Program-made: the position numbers and the translations under genes
Shown here: in pieces, positions 26,658 through 34,846 of the stretch
How positions within the stretch are numbered: the stretch's first letter is position 1
Layout of the letters: every line of letters begins with the position of its first letter
The notes under the pieces: model-generated
What the model saw: the letters and a program-made list of their open reading frames with translations, nothing else
Databases searched by the model: none
Told to the model about the DNA's origin: nothing
Assembly (NCBI RefSeq): GCF_027913035.1
Contig: NZ_CP115775.1
Location: 2,192,501-2,256,500, forward strand
Length of the DNA stretch: 64,000 nt
Source: Paracoccus albus
GTDB taxonomy: Bacteria; Pseudomonadota; Alphaproteobacteria; Rhodobacterales; Rhodobacteraceae
Direction: 5' to 3'

Positions 26658-27808
26658 TCTTGCGTTCCACTCTGCTTGAACCCGTCCGCGCCACCATGCC
26701 CCTGCGCATCCAGATAGGCCAGCAACTCATTCACCGCCGCACCGCCCGCCCGGTTTGCCCCGATGGTCGACGCGGACGGACCGTATCCCACAAGATGCAC
26801 ACGCGGATCACGCTCCACCTGCGTGGCAAGCCGCCCTGTCATGACGATGCCGCCATTGTCCTCTCGCAACTGCAAGGGTGCCAGATGGTCCAGAGCACTG
26901 CGGAAACCCGTCGCCCACAGGATCACATCCACCTTTTCCTCATGCCCATCGGGCCAGCGGATCGCATCCTCGGTGATCTCGGAAAACATCGGCAGGCGGT
27001 TCAGAACGCCCCGCACCTCCATCGCGCGGATCGTCGAACCGCGCGGGATACCCGTCACCGATACGACGGACCCGGGCACAAGCCCTTTGCGCACCCGCTC
27101 CTCCACCCGCGCGACGGCGGCGCGGCCATCTTCTGGCGTGAACTCGGTATCGCGGAACTGCGGCACTCGTCGCGTCACCCAAAGCGTTTCCGTCACGTTC
27201 GAAATCTCGTCAAGAAACTGCAACGCCGAAATCCCCGCCCCCACGATCACCACACGCTGACCCGCAAACTCCTCTGCGCTGTGATAGTCATGTGCGTGCA
27301 GCTGACGGCCGCGAAACAGTTCCCGCCCTGGGTAATAGGGAATCTGCGGCGCATCCCATGTGCCAGTCGCGTTGATGATGCCCCGCGCGGAAAAGGTCTC
27401 ATGATCGGTTTCCACCCGCAACCGGTTGCCACGGTTGCAGACCAGCCGGACCGAGACCGGACGATACACCGCCAGTTTGAAATGATCCTCATAGGCCCGG
27501 AAATAGCGCGGCACGGCCTCTGCCGCGCGGACCTCATCCTGATCCGGGTCCAGCACTTCGGCAAAGCCCATGCCGGGCAGATCATGCACACGGTTCACGG
27601 TTTTCATGGTCAGCGAGGGCCAGCGAAACTGCCACGCGCCGCCTGGTTGCGGTGATTTATCCAGCACGAGATAGCCCCGGCCGCCCTTCAGACCATGCCT
27701 TTGCAAATGGTAGGCCGCCGACAGCCCCGCCTGCCCGCCGCCGATGACAAGAATGTCGATCTTATAGGCGGCCCTGACCGCCGCCTGTTGCCGTCCGTCG
27801 TCGCTCAT
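26654..27808 (-). CDS. Flavin-containing monooxygenase-like (CzcO-type) oxidoreductase
   Basis: The 384-residue protein has two dinucleotide-binding motifs: ILVIGGGQAGLSAAYHLQ for FAD near residue 20 and VVIVGAGISALQFLDEI for NAD(P)H near residue 175. The region between ends in NATGTWDAPQIPYYPG, as in FMO/CzcO-like proteins. The substrate is unknown. ATG 27808 with GGAG upstream is preferred over an upstream TTG. It runs divergently from the EVE-domain gene across the phased array. Confidence 0.85.
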   Translation of the reverse strand: MSDDGRQQAAVRAAYKIDILVIGGGQAGLSAAYHLQRHGLKGGRGYLVLDKSPQPGGAWQFRWPSLTMKTVNRVHDLPGMGFAEVLDPDQDEVRAAEAVPRYFRAYEDHFKLAVYRPVSVRLVCNRGNRLRVETDHETFSARGIINATGTWDAPQIPYYPGRELFRGRQLHAHDYHSAEEFAGQRVVIVGAGISALQFLDEISNVTETLWVTRRVPQFRDTEFTPEDGRAAVARVEERVRKGLVPGSVVSVTGIPRGSTIRAMEVRGVLNRLPMFSEITEDAIRWPDGHEEKVDVILWATGFRSALDHLAPLQLREDNGGIVMTGRLATQVERDPRVHLVGYGPSASTIGANRAGGAAVNELLAYLDAQGHGGADGFKQSGTQE

Positions 27809-28139
27809 GCGCAAAGCTCCGTCTGCTTGGGCATGAAACGCCGCAGGTCTGGGCCGGGTTCAAAAGCTTCTCTGGCCATGTCGGCTTGCCGCGACCCGGC
27901 GCCGCAGCTAGCCTTGCTTCTGTCCGAATGGCGCTGCGAGAGGGGTGGTGAACTTCGCCAACAGGCCCCGGCACGGCAACACGGCAAGCAAGAGGTGTAT
28001 ATACGCATTATATACGGGATATAGACGGAATATTTACGCGATATCTTATCAGTTTTCAGGGCCTTTTGCGCATTTGGCAGCACCGGTTCACGCCGCACCG
28101 CAGCCCGAACTCTCGCACGGCCCATCATAAGGAAAGCAC
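27809..28139. other. Divergent intergenic region with phased TATA-rich array
   Basis: These 331 bases separate the flavoprotein and EVE-domain genes. The only strong structure is the five-unit 11-bp array at 27997-28051. The remaining sequence is ordinary composition without a convincing reading frame, and AAGGAAAG just before 28140 is the ribosome-binding site of the EVE gene. Confidence 0.65.
27997..28051 (+). repeat. Five-unit array of 11-bp TATA-rich repeats, copy 2
   Basis: The units are GTATATACGCA, TTATATACGGG, ATATAGACGGA, ATATTTACGCG and ATATCTTATCA, each 11 bases, so the TATA core recurs once per helical turn. It matches the minus-strand array at 4685-4739, best over the first two units (19 of 22 bases). 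Here it lies about 90 bases ahead of the EVE-domain gene in a divergent promoter region. Confidence 0.6.
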
Positions 28140-28559
28140 ATGAGCGAACGTAAACACTGGGTCGGAGTCGTCAGCCGCGAGCACGTCATGATCGGTGTCG
28201 CCGGCGGCTTCGCGATGCTGAATCACGGCAAAGAGGCACCGCTTAAAAGACTGTCGCCCGGCGATACCCTGATCTTCTATTCTCCGCGTATCAGCTATCC
28301 TGATGGCGCGGTGCTGAAGGCGTTTACCGCAATCGGAACCGTCGGCGTAAAGCCTGCCTATCAGGCCGAAATGCGGACCGGACAGACTGGCTTTCGCCGC
28401 GATATCGACTGGATGGACGCAACCGAAACGCCCATTGCGTCGTTAACGGATCAGCTTGAATTCACCAGCGGAAACTGGGGAATGCTGGCCCGCAGGGGAA
28501 GCTTTGAAATCTCTGGTGCGGATGCGCAGGTGATCCGCGCCGCCATGATAAAGGATTGA
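28140..28559 (+). CDS. EVE-domain protein (UPF0310 family)
   Basis: The 139-residue protein is a single EVE domain. It begins WVGVVSREHVMIGV, contains LSPGDTLIFYSP and the AIGTVGVKPAYQ strand, and ends with the FTSGNWGMLARRGSFEIS region. EVE domains belong to the PUA-like fold and are thought to recognise modified bases in nucleic acids; some serve in restriction systems. No nuclease lies next to it, so its role here is open. The start follows AAGGAAAG. Confidence 0.88.
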   Translation: MSERKHWVGVVSREHVMIGVAGGFAMLNHGKEAPLKRLSPGDTLIFYSPRISYPDGAVLKAFTAIGTVGVKPAYQAEMRTGQTGFRRDIDWMDATETPIASLTDQLEFTSGNWGMLARRGSFEISGADAQVIRAAMIKD

Positions 28560-28564
28560 AATAA

Positions 28565-28819
28565 ATGCAGATGCTCGTTCACTACACAATCTCCGACTAC
28601 CCGACATTTCGCTCTGCCTTCGACAATGACGCCGAAGACCGCAGCAACAATTCGCTGTCGCTTCTGCAGCTTTGGCGCGAAAGCAATACGAGCGCATGGG
28701 CCCTGTTCAACGTGGCCGATCCGAAGAAGGCGAAGGACTATCTGGACGGCGCAGCAGGGGTATTCAACTCGCAAGCCGGTATCAGTTCAGCAGAAGCACA
28801 TATGCTTGAAACCGCATGA
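28565..28819 (+). CDS. Small conserved-looking protein, function unknown
   Basis: The 84-residue product (an internal ATG two codons on is an alternative start) begins MLVHYTISDYPTFRSAFD and alternates strands and helices in a way that suggests a ferredoxin-like alpha-beta barrel, as in stress-responsive or ABM-type domains. I do not recognise the family with certainty. It follows the EVE gene by five bases and its stop overlaps the next start (ATGA), so it belongs to the same transcript. Confidence 0.65.
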   Translation: MQMLVHYTISDYPTFRSAFDNDAEDRSNNSLSLLQLWRESNTSAWALFNVADPKKAKDYLDGAAGVFNSQAGISSAEAHMLETA

Positions 28820-29047
28820 TGCGACGCGCCCTCGGCACGATCGCGATTCCCATCGCCGCGGGCTACACCAAGGCCATGCGCGGCCATCATGATCCACGGA
28901 ATGCTGCACGGCTGGGGCTGGCTGGGCGGGTTGCACCGGCGGTGGGACTGGACCAACGGCTGCATCGCCGTCACCAATGCCGAAATGCAGGAAATCTGGG
29001 TAAAAGTGCCAGACGGTACACCGATTAAGATAAAAGGGACATCATGA
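28816..29047 (+). pseudogene. Decayed L,D-transpeptidase (YkuD/ErfK family)
   Basis: A start at 28816 (overlapping the previous stop) opens a hydrophobic N-terminus MMRRALGTIAIPIAAGYTK in one frame. From 28889 a shifted frame gives 52 residues that match the end of a YkuD domain: the catalytic His in MIHGM, then DWTNGCIAVTNAEMQEIW with the catalytic Cys, and VPDGTPIKIKG. The stop overlaps the first MAPEG start (ATGA). A whole YkuD domain needs well over 100 residues, so the middle has been deleted and the frame shifted. Both gene junctions still look like those of an operon member. Confidence 0.7.
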
Positions 29048-29433
29048 CCGCCGAACTCACCGCACTTACGCTGGCCGGATTGCTGCAAGGCGTGCAATTC
29101 GCCCTTTACGCCATTCAGGGCAATAAGGAGCTTGGTCCGCGCGTCACAATGGGACCGCGTGACAACCCACCTCCGGTCGGCGTTCTGACGGGACGGCTGC
29201 AGCGGGCGCTGAACAACCACTTTGAGGGACTAATCCTGTTTGCCCTCGCGGTCATGGTCGTCACGCTCGGCGACAAGGGCTCTGCCTTCACGGCCGCCTG
29301 TGCCTGGATCTATCTTGCGGCGCGCGTGCTTTACGTGCCGGCATATGCCTTCGGCTGGGTGCCGTGGCGGTCCTATATCTGGATGGTGGGCTTTGTCGCG
29401 ACCATGCTGATGATGCTGGCCGCTCTGTTCTAG
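29044..29433 (+). CDS. MAPEG-family membrane protein (copy 1)
   Basis: The 129-residue protein has four membrane segments and the MAPEG signature region GRLQRALNNHFEGLILFALAV (split here by position near 50-70), then ARVLYVPAYAFGWVPWRS. MAPEG proteins include glutathione-dependent and eicosanoid-type membrane enzymes; bacterial members are mostly uncharacterised. It begins in the stop of the broken L,D-transpeptidase and is followed by a second MAPEG gene. Confidence 0.88.
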   Translation: MTAELTALTLAGLLQGVQFALYAIQGNKELGPRVTMGPRDNPPPVGVLTGRLQRALNNHFEGLILFALAVMVVTLGDKGSAFTAACAWIYLAARVLYVPAYAFGWVPWRSYIWMVGFVATMLMMLAALF

Positions 29434-29453
29434 AAAACATCTAAGGGTATGCA

Positions 29454-29846
29454 ATGATGACGCCAGAGCTGACCGTCCTTGCACTTGCCGCGGTGCTGCA
29501 GGCAGCCCAGATCGGCATAGCCGCGATGGTGATGAACAAGGACGTCGGCGCGGATTGGAATGCGGGTCCGCGCGATAGGCAGCCGGAATTTGCGCCAATG
29601 ACTGGCCGCCTGCGCCGGGCCGTCAATAACCATTTTGAATCGCTTGCTTTTCTGACCATCGCTGTCGTTCTGGTTACGATGTCAGACCAGCAGAACCCCT
29701 TCACCGCCTGGGCCGCATGGATACATCTTCTGGCGCGGGTCATTTACATACCCGCTTATGCCTTCGCCTGGACGCCGTGGCGATCCGTAATATGGGGTGT
29801 CGGCTTCCTGTCGGTCATGCTGATGATCCTCAGCACGCTGTTCTGA
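29454..29846 (+). CDS. MAPEG-family membrane protein (copy 2)
   Basis: A 130-residue relative of the preceding gene, aligned throughout: TGRLRRAVNNHFESLAFL against TGRLQRALNNHFEGLILF, and ARVIYIPAYAFAWTPWRS against ARVLYVPAYAFGWVPWRS. This is an evident tandem duplication that has since diverged. Four membrane segments are predicted. The start may be either of two adjacent ATGs. It ends 115 bases before lpdA. Confidence 0.88.
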   Translation: MMTPELTVLALAAVLQAAQIGIAAMVMNKDVGADWNAGPRDRQPEFAPMTGRLRRAVNNHFESLAFLTIAVVLVTMSDQQNPFTAWAAWIHLLARVIYIPAYAFAWTPWRSVIWGVGFLSVMLMILSTLF

Positions 29847-29961
29847 CGGCGATTAGTCGCCGGCCTGCTGATTTTTCCGGGTGAACACGCCGCGCGGCTT
29901 GTGTATGCACGGCGTAATGCCTGCCGCCAGCCGCGGCCGCTGAACTGTTAAGGAGACCCGT

Positions 29962-31356
29962 ATGTCCAGCTATGACCTCATCGTGATCGGCGCCGGCCCC
30001 GGCGGCTATGTCTGCGCTATTCGCGCCGCCCAGCTGGGCCTCAAGACCGCGGTCGTCGAAGGGCGCGCCACGCTTGGCGGCACCTGTCTGAATGTGGGCT
30101 GCATCCCGTCGAAGGCGCTGCTGCATGCCTCTCATATGTATCACGAAGCCGGACATAATTTCGACAAGATGGGCCTGATGGGAGAGCCGCCCTCGATCGA
30201 CTGGACGGTGATGCAGGGCTACAAGGCCGAAACGGTCGAGACGAACACCAAAGGCATCGAATTCCTGTTCAAGAAGAACAAGATTGACTGGCTGAAAGGC
30301 TGGGGAACGATCGAAGCCGCTGGCAAGGTGAAGGTCGGGGACGAAACCTACGAGACCAAGAATATTGTCATTGCCACCGGTTCTGAACCCAGCCCGCTGA
30401 AGGGGGTAGAGGTCGACAACGACAGCGGCGTCATCGTTGATTCCACTGGCGCGCTGACGCTCGCCAAGATTCCTGACAGCATGGTCGTCATAGGCGCCGG
30501 CGTGATTGGGTTGGAACTTGGTTCGGTTTATGCCCGCCTTGGTACAAAGGTTACGGTCATCGAATATCTGGACGCCATTACGCCCGGTATGGATGCCGAA
30601 ATCCAGAAACAGTTCCAGAAAACGCTGAAGAAGCAGGGCATGGATTTCGTGCTTGGCGCGGCCGTGCAGTCGGCAACTGCGGCGAGGGGCAAGGCAACGG
30701 TCACCTACAAGCTGCGCAAGGATGACAGCGAGACATCGGTCGAGGCCGATGTGGTGCTGCTGGCGACCGGTCGCCGTCCTTATGTCGAGGGCCTTGGTCT
30801 TGATAAAGCCGGGGTAGAGATGACCGATCGCGGGCAAGTCAAGATCGACGATCACTGGCAGACCAACGTCAAGGGCATCTATGCCATCGGCGATGCGGTT
30901 CCCGGCCCGATGCTGGCCCATAAGGCCGAGGATGAGGGCATGGCCGCCGCCGAAGTCATCGCCGGTAAGGCCGGTCATGTGAATTATGACGTCATCCCCG
31001 GTGTGATCTACACATCGCCAGAGGTTGCGTCGGTCGGTCTGACAGAGGCAGCGGCGAAGGAAACAGGCCGCAAGATCAAGGCGGCAAAGTTCCCCTTCAT
31101 GGGCAATGCCCGCGCCAAGGCGATGTTCCAGGGCGACGGTTTCGTGAAGATCGTCGCGGATGCAGAGACAGACCGCGTGCTCGGCTGCCACATCATCGGG
31201 CCGAATGCGGGCGAGATGATCCACGAGGTATGCGTCGCGATGGAATTCGGCGCCTCGGCCGAGGATATCGCGATGACCTGCCACGCGCATCCGACCACAT
31301 CCGAAGCAGTGCGCGAAGCCGCCCTTGCGCTTGGCGACGGCGCCATCCATGTCTGA
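29962..31356 (+). CDS. lpdA: Dihydrolipoyl dehydrogenase
   Basis: E3 component of 2-oxoacid dehydrogenase complexes, reoxidising dihydrolipoamide with NAD+. The 464 residues show the FAD site [19 protein letters not shown], the redox disulfide [16 protein letters not shown], the NAD site [19 protein letters not shown] and the C-terminal catalytic [10 protein letters not shown]. It follows AAGGAGA. The E1 and E2 genes are not in the window; the MAPEG pair upstream and the transglycosylase downstream are its neighbours. Confidence 0.97.
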   Translation: MSSYDLIVIGAGPGGYVCAIRAAQLGLKTAVVEGRATLGGTCLNVGCIPSKALLHASHMYHEAGHNFDKMGLMGEPPSIDWTVMQGYKAETVETNTKGIEFLFKKNKIDWLKGWGTIEAAGKVKVGDETYETKNIVIATGSEPSPLKGVEVDNDSGVIVDSTGALTLAKIPDSMVVIGAGVIGLELGSVYARLGTKVTVIEYLDAITPGMDAEIQKQFQKTLKKQGMDFVLGAAVQSATAARGKATVTYKLRKDDSETSVEADVVLLATGRRPYVEGLGLDKAGVEMTDRGQVKIDDHWQTNVKGIYAIGDAVPGPMLAHKAEDEGMAAAEVIAGKAGHVNYDVIPGVIYTSPEVASVGLTEAAAKETGRKIKAAKFPFMGNARAKAMFQGDGFVKIVADAETDRVLGCHIIGPNAGEMIHEVCVAMEFGASAEDIAMTCHAHPTTSEAVREAALALGDGAIHV

Positions 31357-31855
31357 TCGCAACGATCCCCGGACGGTCGGGTTCAACCCCGGTCGTCGCC
31401 TTGCGCTCTTTGGCCTGTTCGCCCTTGCGGCTTGTGGTGGTGGACGGAAGTCAAGCAAGTCGCGCCCGGCCGAGCCGCGCGGAGACCTGTATCCCGGTGA
31501 GACGCCAGAGATGCGGGCCAAGATCAATTACTGGGCCGCCCAGCACGGCATCCCCGCATCGCTTCTGCACAGGGTGATTCAGCGGGAATCGGATTACCGC
31601 GCCAATGCCCGCAATGGCCCGTATTATGGATTAATGCAGATTCTGCCCCAGACAGCGCGCACGATGGGCTATCGTGGTCCGGCATCGGGTCTTCTGGATG
31701 CCGATACGAACCTTAAATATGCCGGGCGTTATCTTCGCGGTGCCTATATCGTTTCCGGCGGTAACGAAAAGGAGGCTGTGGGTTGGTACGCCCGCGGCTA
31801 TTATTACGAGGCCAAGCGCAAGGGCCTGCTTGAAGAAACGGGGCTGAGAAGCTGA
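31349..31855 (+). CDS. Lytic transglycosylase (SLT domain) lipoprotein
   Basis: The 168-residue precursor has a signal peptide with lipobox LAAC near residue 29, a short linker, then an SLT domain: the catalytic Glu in [36 protein letters not shown] and the end segment [18 protein letters not shown]. It cleaves peptidoglycan glycan strands from the membrane side. The start overlaps the lpdA stop by eight bases, and the stop overlaps the next start, so the genes are likely cotranscribed. Confidence 0.92.
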   Translation: MSDRNDPRTVGFNPGRRLALFGLFALAACGGGRKSSKSRPAEPRGDLYPGETPEMRAKINYWAAQHGIPASLLHRVIQRESDYRANARNGPYYGLMQILPQTARTMGYRGPASGLLDADTNLKYAGRYLRGAYIVSGGNEKEAVGWYARGYYYEAKRKGLLEETGLRS

Positions 31856-32862
31856 TGCGCCGCTGGCTGTCCTCTGTGATTGTGACGCTGTCGCTGCTTT
31901 TTTCAGCGACCGCCACGGCTGCAGAGGATGAGCTGATCTTTTTCCGCATCGGCAACGGCTCTACCGCTGGCACCTACTATCCTATCGGTGGCATTATCGC
32001 GGCTTCGATTTCAAACCCTCCGGGTGGGGTGGAATGTGCCGATGGTGGTGCCTGCGGCGTTCCGGGGCTGCTTGCCTCGGCAGTGGCGACGGCAGGTTCG
32101 GTCGAGAATGTCGAACTTATCAGCCGCAACATGCTGGAATCGGGCTTTGCCCAGGCGGATGTGGCGCATTGGGCGCAGACAGGCACAGGTAACTTCGCGG
32201 GCCTGCCACCGATCGAAAGTTTGCGCGGCATAGCCAGCCTTTATCCCGAAACGATACATATCGTGGCCCGTGCCGACGCGAATGTTGCAAGCCTTGCTGA
32301 TCTGCGCGGTAAACGTGTTTCGCTGGATGAGCCCGGCTCGGGTACGCTGGTCGATGCACGGCTGGTGCTGGATGCCGCAGGCATATCCGATGCCGATATA
32401 ACGGTCATGCACCTGCCCGCGACCCGTGCCGCCGTCGCGCTGCGCGAAGGAAAGCTTGACGCTTTCTTTTTCGTCGGCGGCTATCCGGCCCCTGCAATCA
32501 GCCAGCTTGCCGGGCAGGCCGATGTGACACTTGTGCCAATCGGTGAGGAGGTCGCCAAGAAACTGACCGGGGCCGGTGCGTTCTTTCTGCGCGGTACGGT
32601 ACCGCAGGGTGTGTATCGCGGTGTATCGGCGGATGTGCCTACACTTTCTGTCGGCGCATTATGGGTGACGTCGGCGCAGCAGCCGGATGACCTGATCTAT
32701 GCCATCACCCGCGTGTTGTGGAACGACAACACCATGCGCCAGTTGCAGGTGGGACACCCGGTTGGCCGCCGCATCAAGCGAGAGAACGCATTGGACGGCA
32801 TCGCCATCCCCCTGCACCCCGGTGCCGAACGCTATTATCGGGAGGCTGGCCTGCTGGATTGA
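31855..32862 (+). CDS. TAXI-family TRAP solute-binding protein
   Basis: The 335-residue periplasmic protein has a signal peptide (WLSSVIVTLSLLFSATATAA) and then FFRIGNGSTAGTYYPIGGII, the hallmark of TAXI receptors, followed by ELISRNMLESGFAQADVAHW. TAXI proteins deliver ligands to a fused 4TM-12TM TRAP permease, but none is encoded nearby. The start shares bases with the transglycosylase stop (TGATG). The ligand is unknown. Confidence 0.9.
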   Translation: MRRWLSSVIVTLSLLFSATATAAEDELIFFRIGNGSTAGTYYPIGGIIAASISNPPGGVECADGGACGVPGLLASAVATAGSVENVELISRNMLESGFAQADVAHWAQTGTGNFAGLPPIESLRGIASLYPETIHIVARADANVASLADLRGKRVSLDEPGSGTLVDARLVLDAAGISDADITVMHLPATRAAVALREGKLDAFFFVGGYPAPAISQLAGQADVTLVPIGEEVAKKLTGAGAFFLRGTVPQGVYRGVSADVPTLSVGALWVTSAQQPDDLIYAITRVLWNDNTMRQLQVGHPVGRRIKRENALDGIAIPLHPGAERYYREAGLLD

Positions 32863-32879
32863 GCCGCTTCGGACTTGCA

Positions 32880-32893
32880 TGTTAACGCTATCC
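32880..32893 (+). promoter_or_regulatory. LacI-type operator candidate upstream of eda
   Basis: TGTTAACGCTATCC lies 39 bases before the eda ATG and fits the pattern TGTTAnCGnTAACA seen intact before edd and with one change before zwf. The left half is perfect; the right half has decayed. The central CG is typical of LacI-family operators. Confidence 0.5.
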
Positions 32894-32901
32894 GGGCCAG
32901 T

Positions 32902-32911
32902 TTGCCGGCAA
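32902..32911 (+). promoter_or_regulatory. TTGCCGGCAA palindrome upstream of eda
   Basis: A 10-base perfect palindrome placed 22 bases after the start of the TGTTAACGCT element. The same palindrome occurs 21 bases after the corresponding element before edd, so it is probably a second half of one regulatory site. Confidence 0.45.
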
Positions 32912-32931
32912 CTTCCCAAGGAGTTCCGGAC

Positions 32932-33576
32932 ATGATCCCTCAGACGCAATCCGAACATACACGCGCACTTTGTTCATTGGCCCCTGTCATTCCTGTGCTG
33001 GTGATTGACGACGCCGCACAAGCGGGCAAGCTTGCCGAATCCCTTATCTCCGGCGGCCTGCCCGTGTTGGAGGTCACGTTGCGGACAGAAGCGGCGTTGG
33101 AGGCGATCAGCGCGATGGCACGAGTGGCTGGCGGGCATGTCGGCGCAGGCACCGTCCTGACGCCCGAGCAGGTCTATCGTGCGAAAGATGCAGGTGCGTC
33201 CTTTGCCGTGGCACCGGGCGCCACCGAAACGCTGATCCGCGCTTGTGAAGATGCCTCCCTCCCCCTGCTTCCGGGTGCCGTTACCGCGTCAGAAGTGATG
33301 CAGGCGAATGAGTTCGGCTATGACATGCTTAAATTCTTCCCTGCCTCTACCTCTGGCGGGGCAGCGGCGCTCAAGGCCCTGGCCGCGCCGCTGCCGCATG
33401 TCTCGTTTTGCCCGACCGGCGGCGTGACACCGGAGAATGCGGGTAATTATCTGTCGCTGCCGAATGTGGTCTGCGTCGGTTCCAGCTGGGTCGCGCCGGG
33501 CAATGCGGTTGCCAATGGCGACTGGGCGGGGATCGAGGCGCGCGCACGCGAAGCGTCGCAATTGCGGAACCGATGA
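32932..33576 (+). CDS. eda: 2-keto-3-deoxy-6-phosphogluconate aldolase
   Basis: Entner-Doudoroff class I aldolase giving pyruvate and glyceraldehyde-3-P (often also active on 4-hydroxy-2-oxoglutarate). The 214 residues contain the catalytic Glu in LEVTLRTEAAL, GAGTVLTPEQV and the Schiff-base Lys in YDMLKFFPAS. ATG 32932 follows AAGGAG at about 32919. The gene is separate from edd, but both share upstream operator-like sequences. Confidence 0.96.
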   Translation: MIPQTQSEHTRALCSLAPVIPVLVIDDAAQAGKLAESLISGGLPVLEVTLRTEAALEAISAMARVAGGHVGAGTVLTPEQVYRAKDAGASFAVAPGATETLIRACEDASLPLLPGAVTASEVMQANEFGYDMLKFFPASTSGGAAALKALAAPLPHVSFCPTGGVTPENAGNYLSLPNVVCVGSSWVAPGNAVANGDWAGIEARAREASQLRNR

Positions 33577-33577
33577 T

Positions 33578-34810
33578 GTGACACAGGCGGGAGACAGCGC
33601 AGGCAGCCTGCCGATGCGGCGTGCCTGGCACAACGTGATTATCCTTGTGCTTGCGCAGGCCCTGATGGGCGCGCAAATGCCGATGATCTTCACGATCGGT
33701 GGTCTGGCGGGCCAGATGCTGTCGCCCAATCCCTGTTTCGCAACGCTGGCGATTTCCATGATCGTGCTCGGCTCGGCGTTGAGTGCCAGACCCTTGTCCG
33801 GCTTCATGCAGCGCCACGGGCGGCGGGCAGGTTTTCAACTGGCGGCACTTTCAGGAATGCTGGGTGCCGGGATTTCGGCGCTCGGCCTCTATCAGGGCAG
33901 TTTCACACTGTATCTGACGGGTTCGCTGATGACTGGCGTCTATATGTCGTCACAAGGCTTCTTCCGCTTCGCCGCCACCGATACCGCGCCAGATCATTTT
34001 GCGCCACGCGCAATCAGCTTTGTCATGGCGGGCGGCCTTGTATCGGCCTTCGTCGCGCTTTTATTGCTTCGCGTCACCGACGGGCTTTCGGCGATTCCGT
34101 TTCTGTATACCTATGCCGCCATCATGCTGCTGAACCTGATCGGCATCGGGCTGTTCATGGCACTGGATATTCCAAAACCCACGCCGAAAGCTGAAAGTGT
34201 CACCCAGCAGGGTCGCCCGACGGGTGAAATCCTGCGCGATCCCGCCATCGTCGTGGCGATGATCTGCGCGATGGTTTCCTATGCGCTGATGAACCTTGTC
34301 ATGACCTCTACCCCGCTGGCGATGGTCGGCTGCGGGTTGCAACAGGCCCAGGCCGGTGACGTCGTTTTTTCGCATGTGCTGGCCATGTTCATTCCCAGCT
34401 TTTTCACCGGCCACCTGATCAACAGATTCGGCGCGGCACGCATCGTTGGGTTGGGCCTGTTGATCCTGACGGGTGCAGGTGCGGTTGCGTTGAGCGGGGT
34501 GACGCTGGAGAATTTCTATATCGCCCTGATCCTGCTGGGGCTGGGCTGGAACTTCGGCTTCATCGGCGCGACCACAATGCTGGCCCGCGCGCATGCACCC
34601 GAAGAACGCGGTCGGGTCCAGGGGATAAACGACCTTGTGGTTTTCGGCGGGGTATTTCTGGCCTCGCTGTCATCTGGCGGATTGATGAACTGCTCTGGCG
34701 CGATCGACGCGCAGACCGGATGGAATGCGGTCAATATGGCGATGGTGCCATTCCTCGTGCTGGCAGGCGGGGCGCTGATCTGGCTGAGGATGCGCCCTAA
34801 GGCAGCCTGA
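33578..34810 (+). CDS. Major facilitator superfamily transporter
   Basis: A membrane protein of about 410 residues with roughly twelve helices, a basic cytoplasmic loop between helices 2 and 3 (MQRHGRRAG) and the late-helix sequence HAPEERGRVQGINDLVVFGG. A GTG at 33578, one base past the eda stop, is the likely start; an ATG at 33614 is the alternative. The position next to eda hints at uptake of a sugar acid or efflux of a related compound, but sequence alone does not decide. Confidence 0.85.
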   Translation: MTQAGDSAGSLPMRRAWHNVIILVLAQALMGAQMPMIFTIGGLAGQMLSPNPCFATLAISMIVLGSALSARPLSGFMQRHGRRAGFQLAALSGMLGAGISALGLYQGSFTLYLTGSLMTGVYMSSQGFFRFAATDTAPDHFAPRAISFVMAGGLVSAFVALLLLRVTDGLSAIPFLYTYAAIMLLNLIGIGLFMALDIPKPTPKAESVTQQGRPTGEILRDPAIVVAMICAMVSYALMNLVMTSTPLAMVGCGLQQAQAGDVVFSHVLAMFIPSFFTGHLINRFGAARIVGLGLLILTGAGAVALSGVTLENFYIALILLGLGWNFGFIGATTMLARAHAPEERGRVQGINDLVVFGGVFLASLSSGGLMNCSGAIDAQTGWNAVNMAMVPFLVLAGGALIWLRMRPKAA

Positions 34811-34813
34811 GGA

Positions 34814-34846
34814 CCGGGGCGCTGCCCCGGACCCCGAGGTATTTTC
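34814..34846. terminator. G+C-rich hairpin between MFS and pgi
   Basis: CCGGGGC/GCCCCGG (34814-34820 with 34824-34830, loop GCT) is followed by ACCCCGAGGTATTTT. It sits between two convergent genes and could end both transcripts. This kind of sequence recurs between genes in Rhodobacterales, so it may also be an intergenic repeat family; that is from memory. Confidence 0.5.

Noticed and set aside
29830..31527. Minus-strand open frame of 565 codons opposite lpdA
   Set aside because: Antisense to lpdA, which has full motifs; the frame is rich in His/Arg/Asp in the manner of reverse shadows and has no ribosome-binding site.
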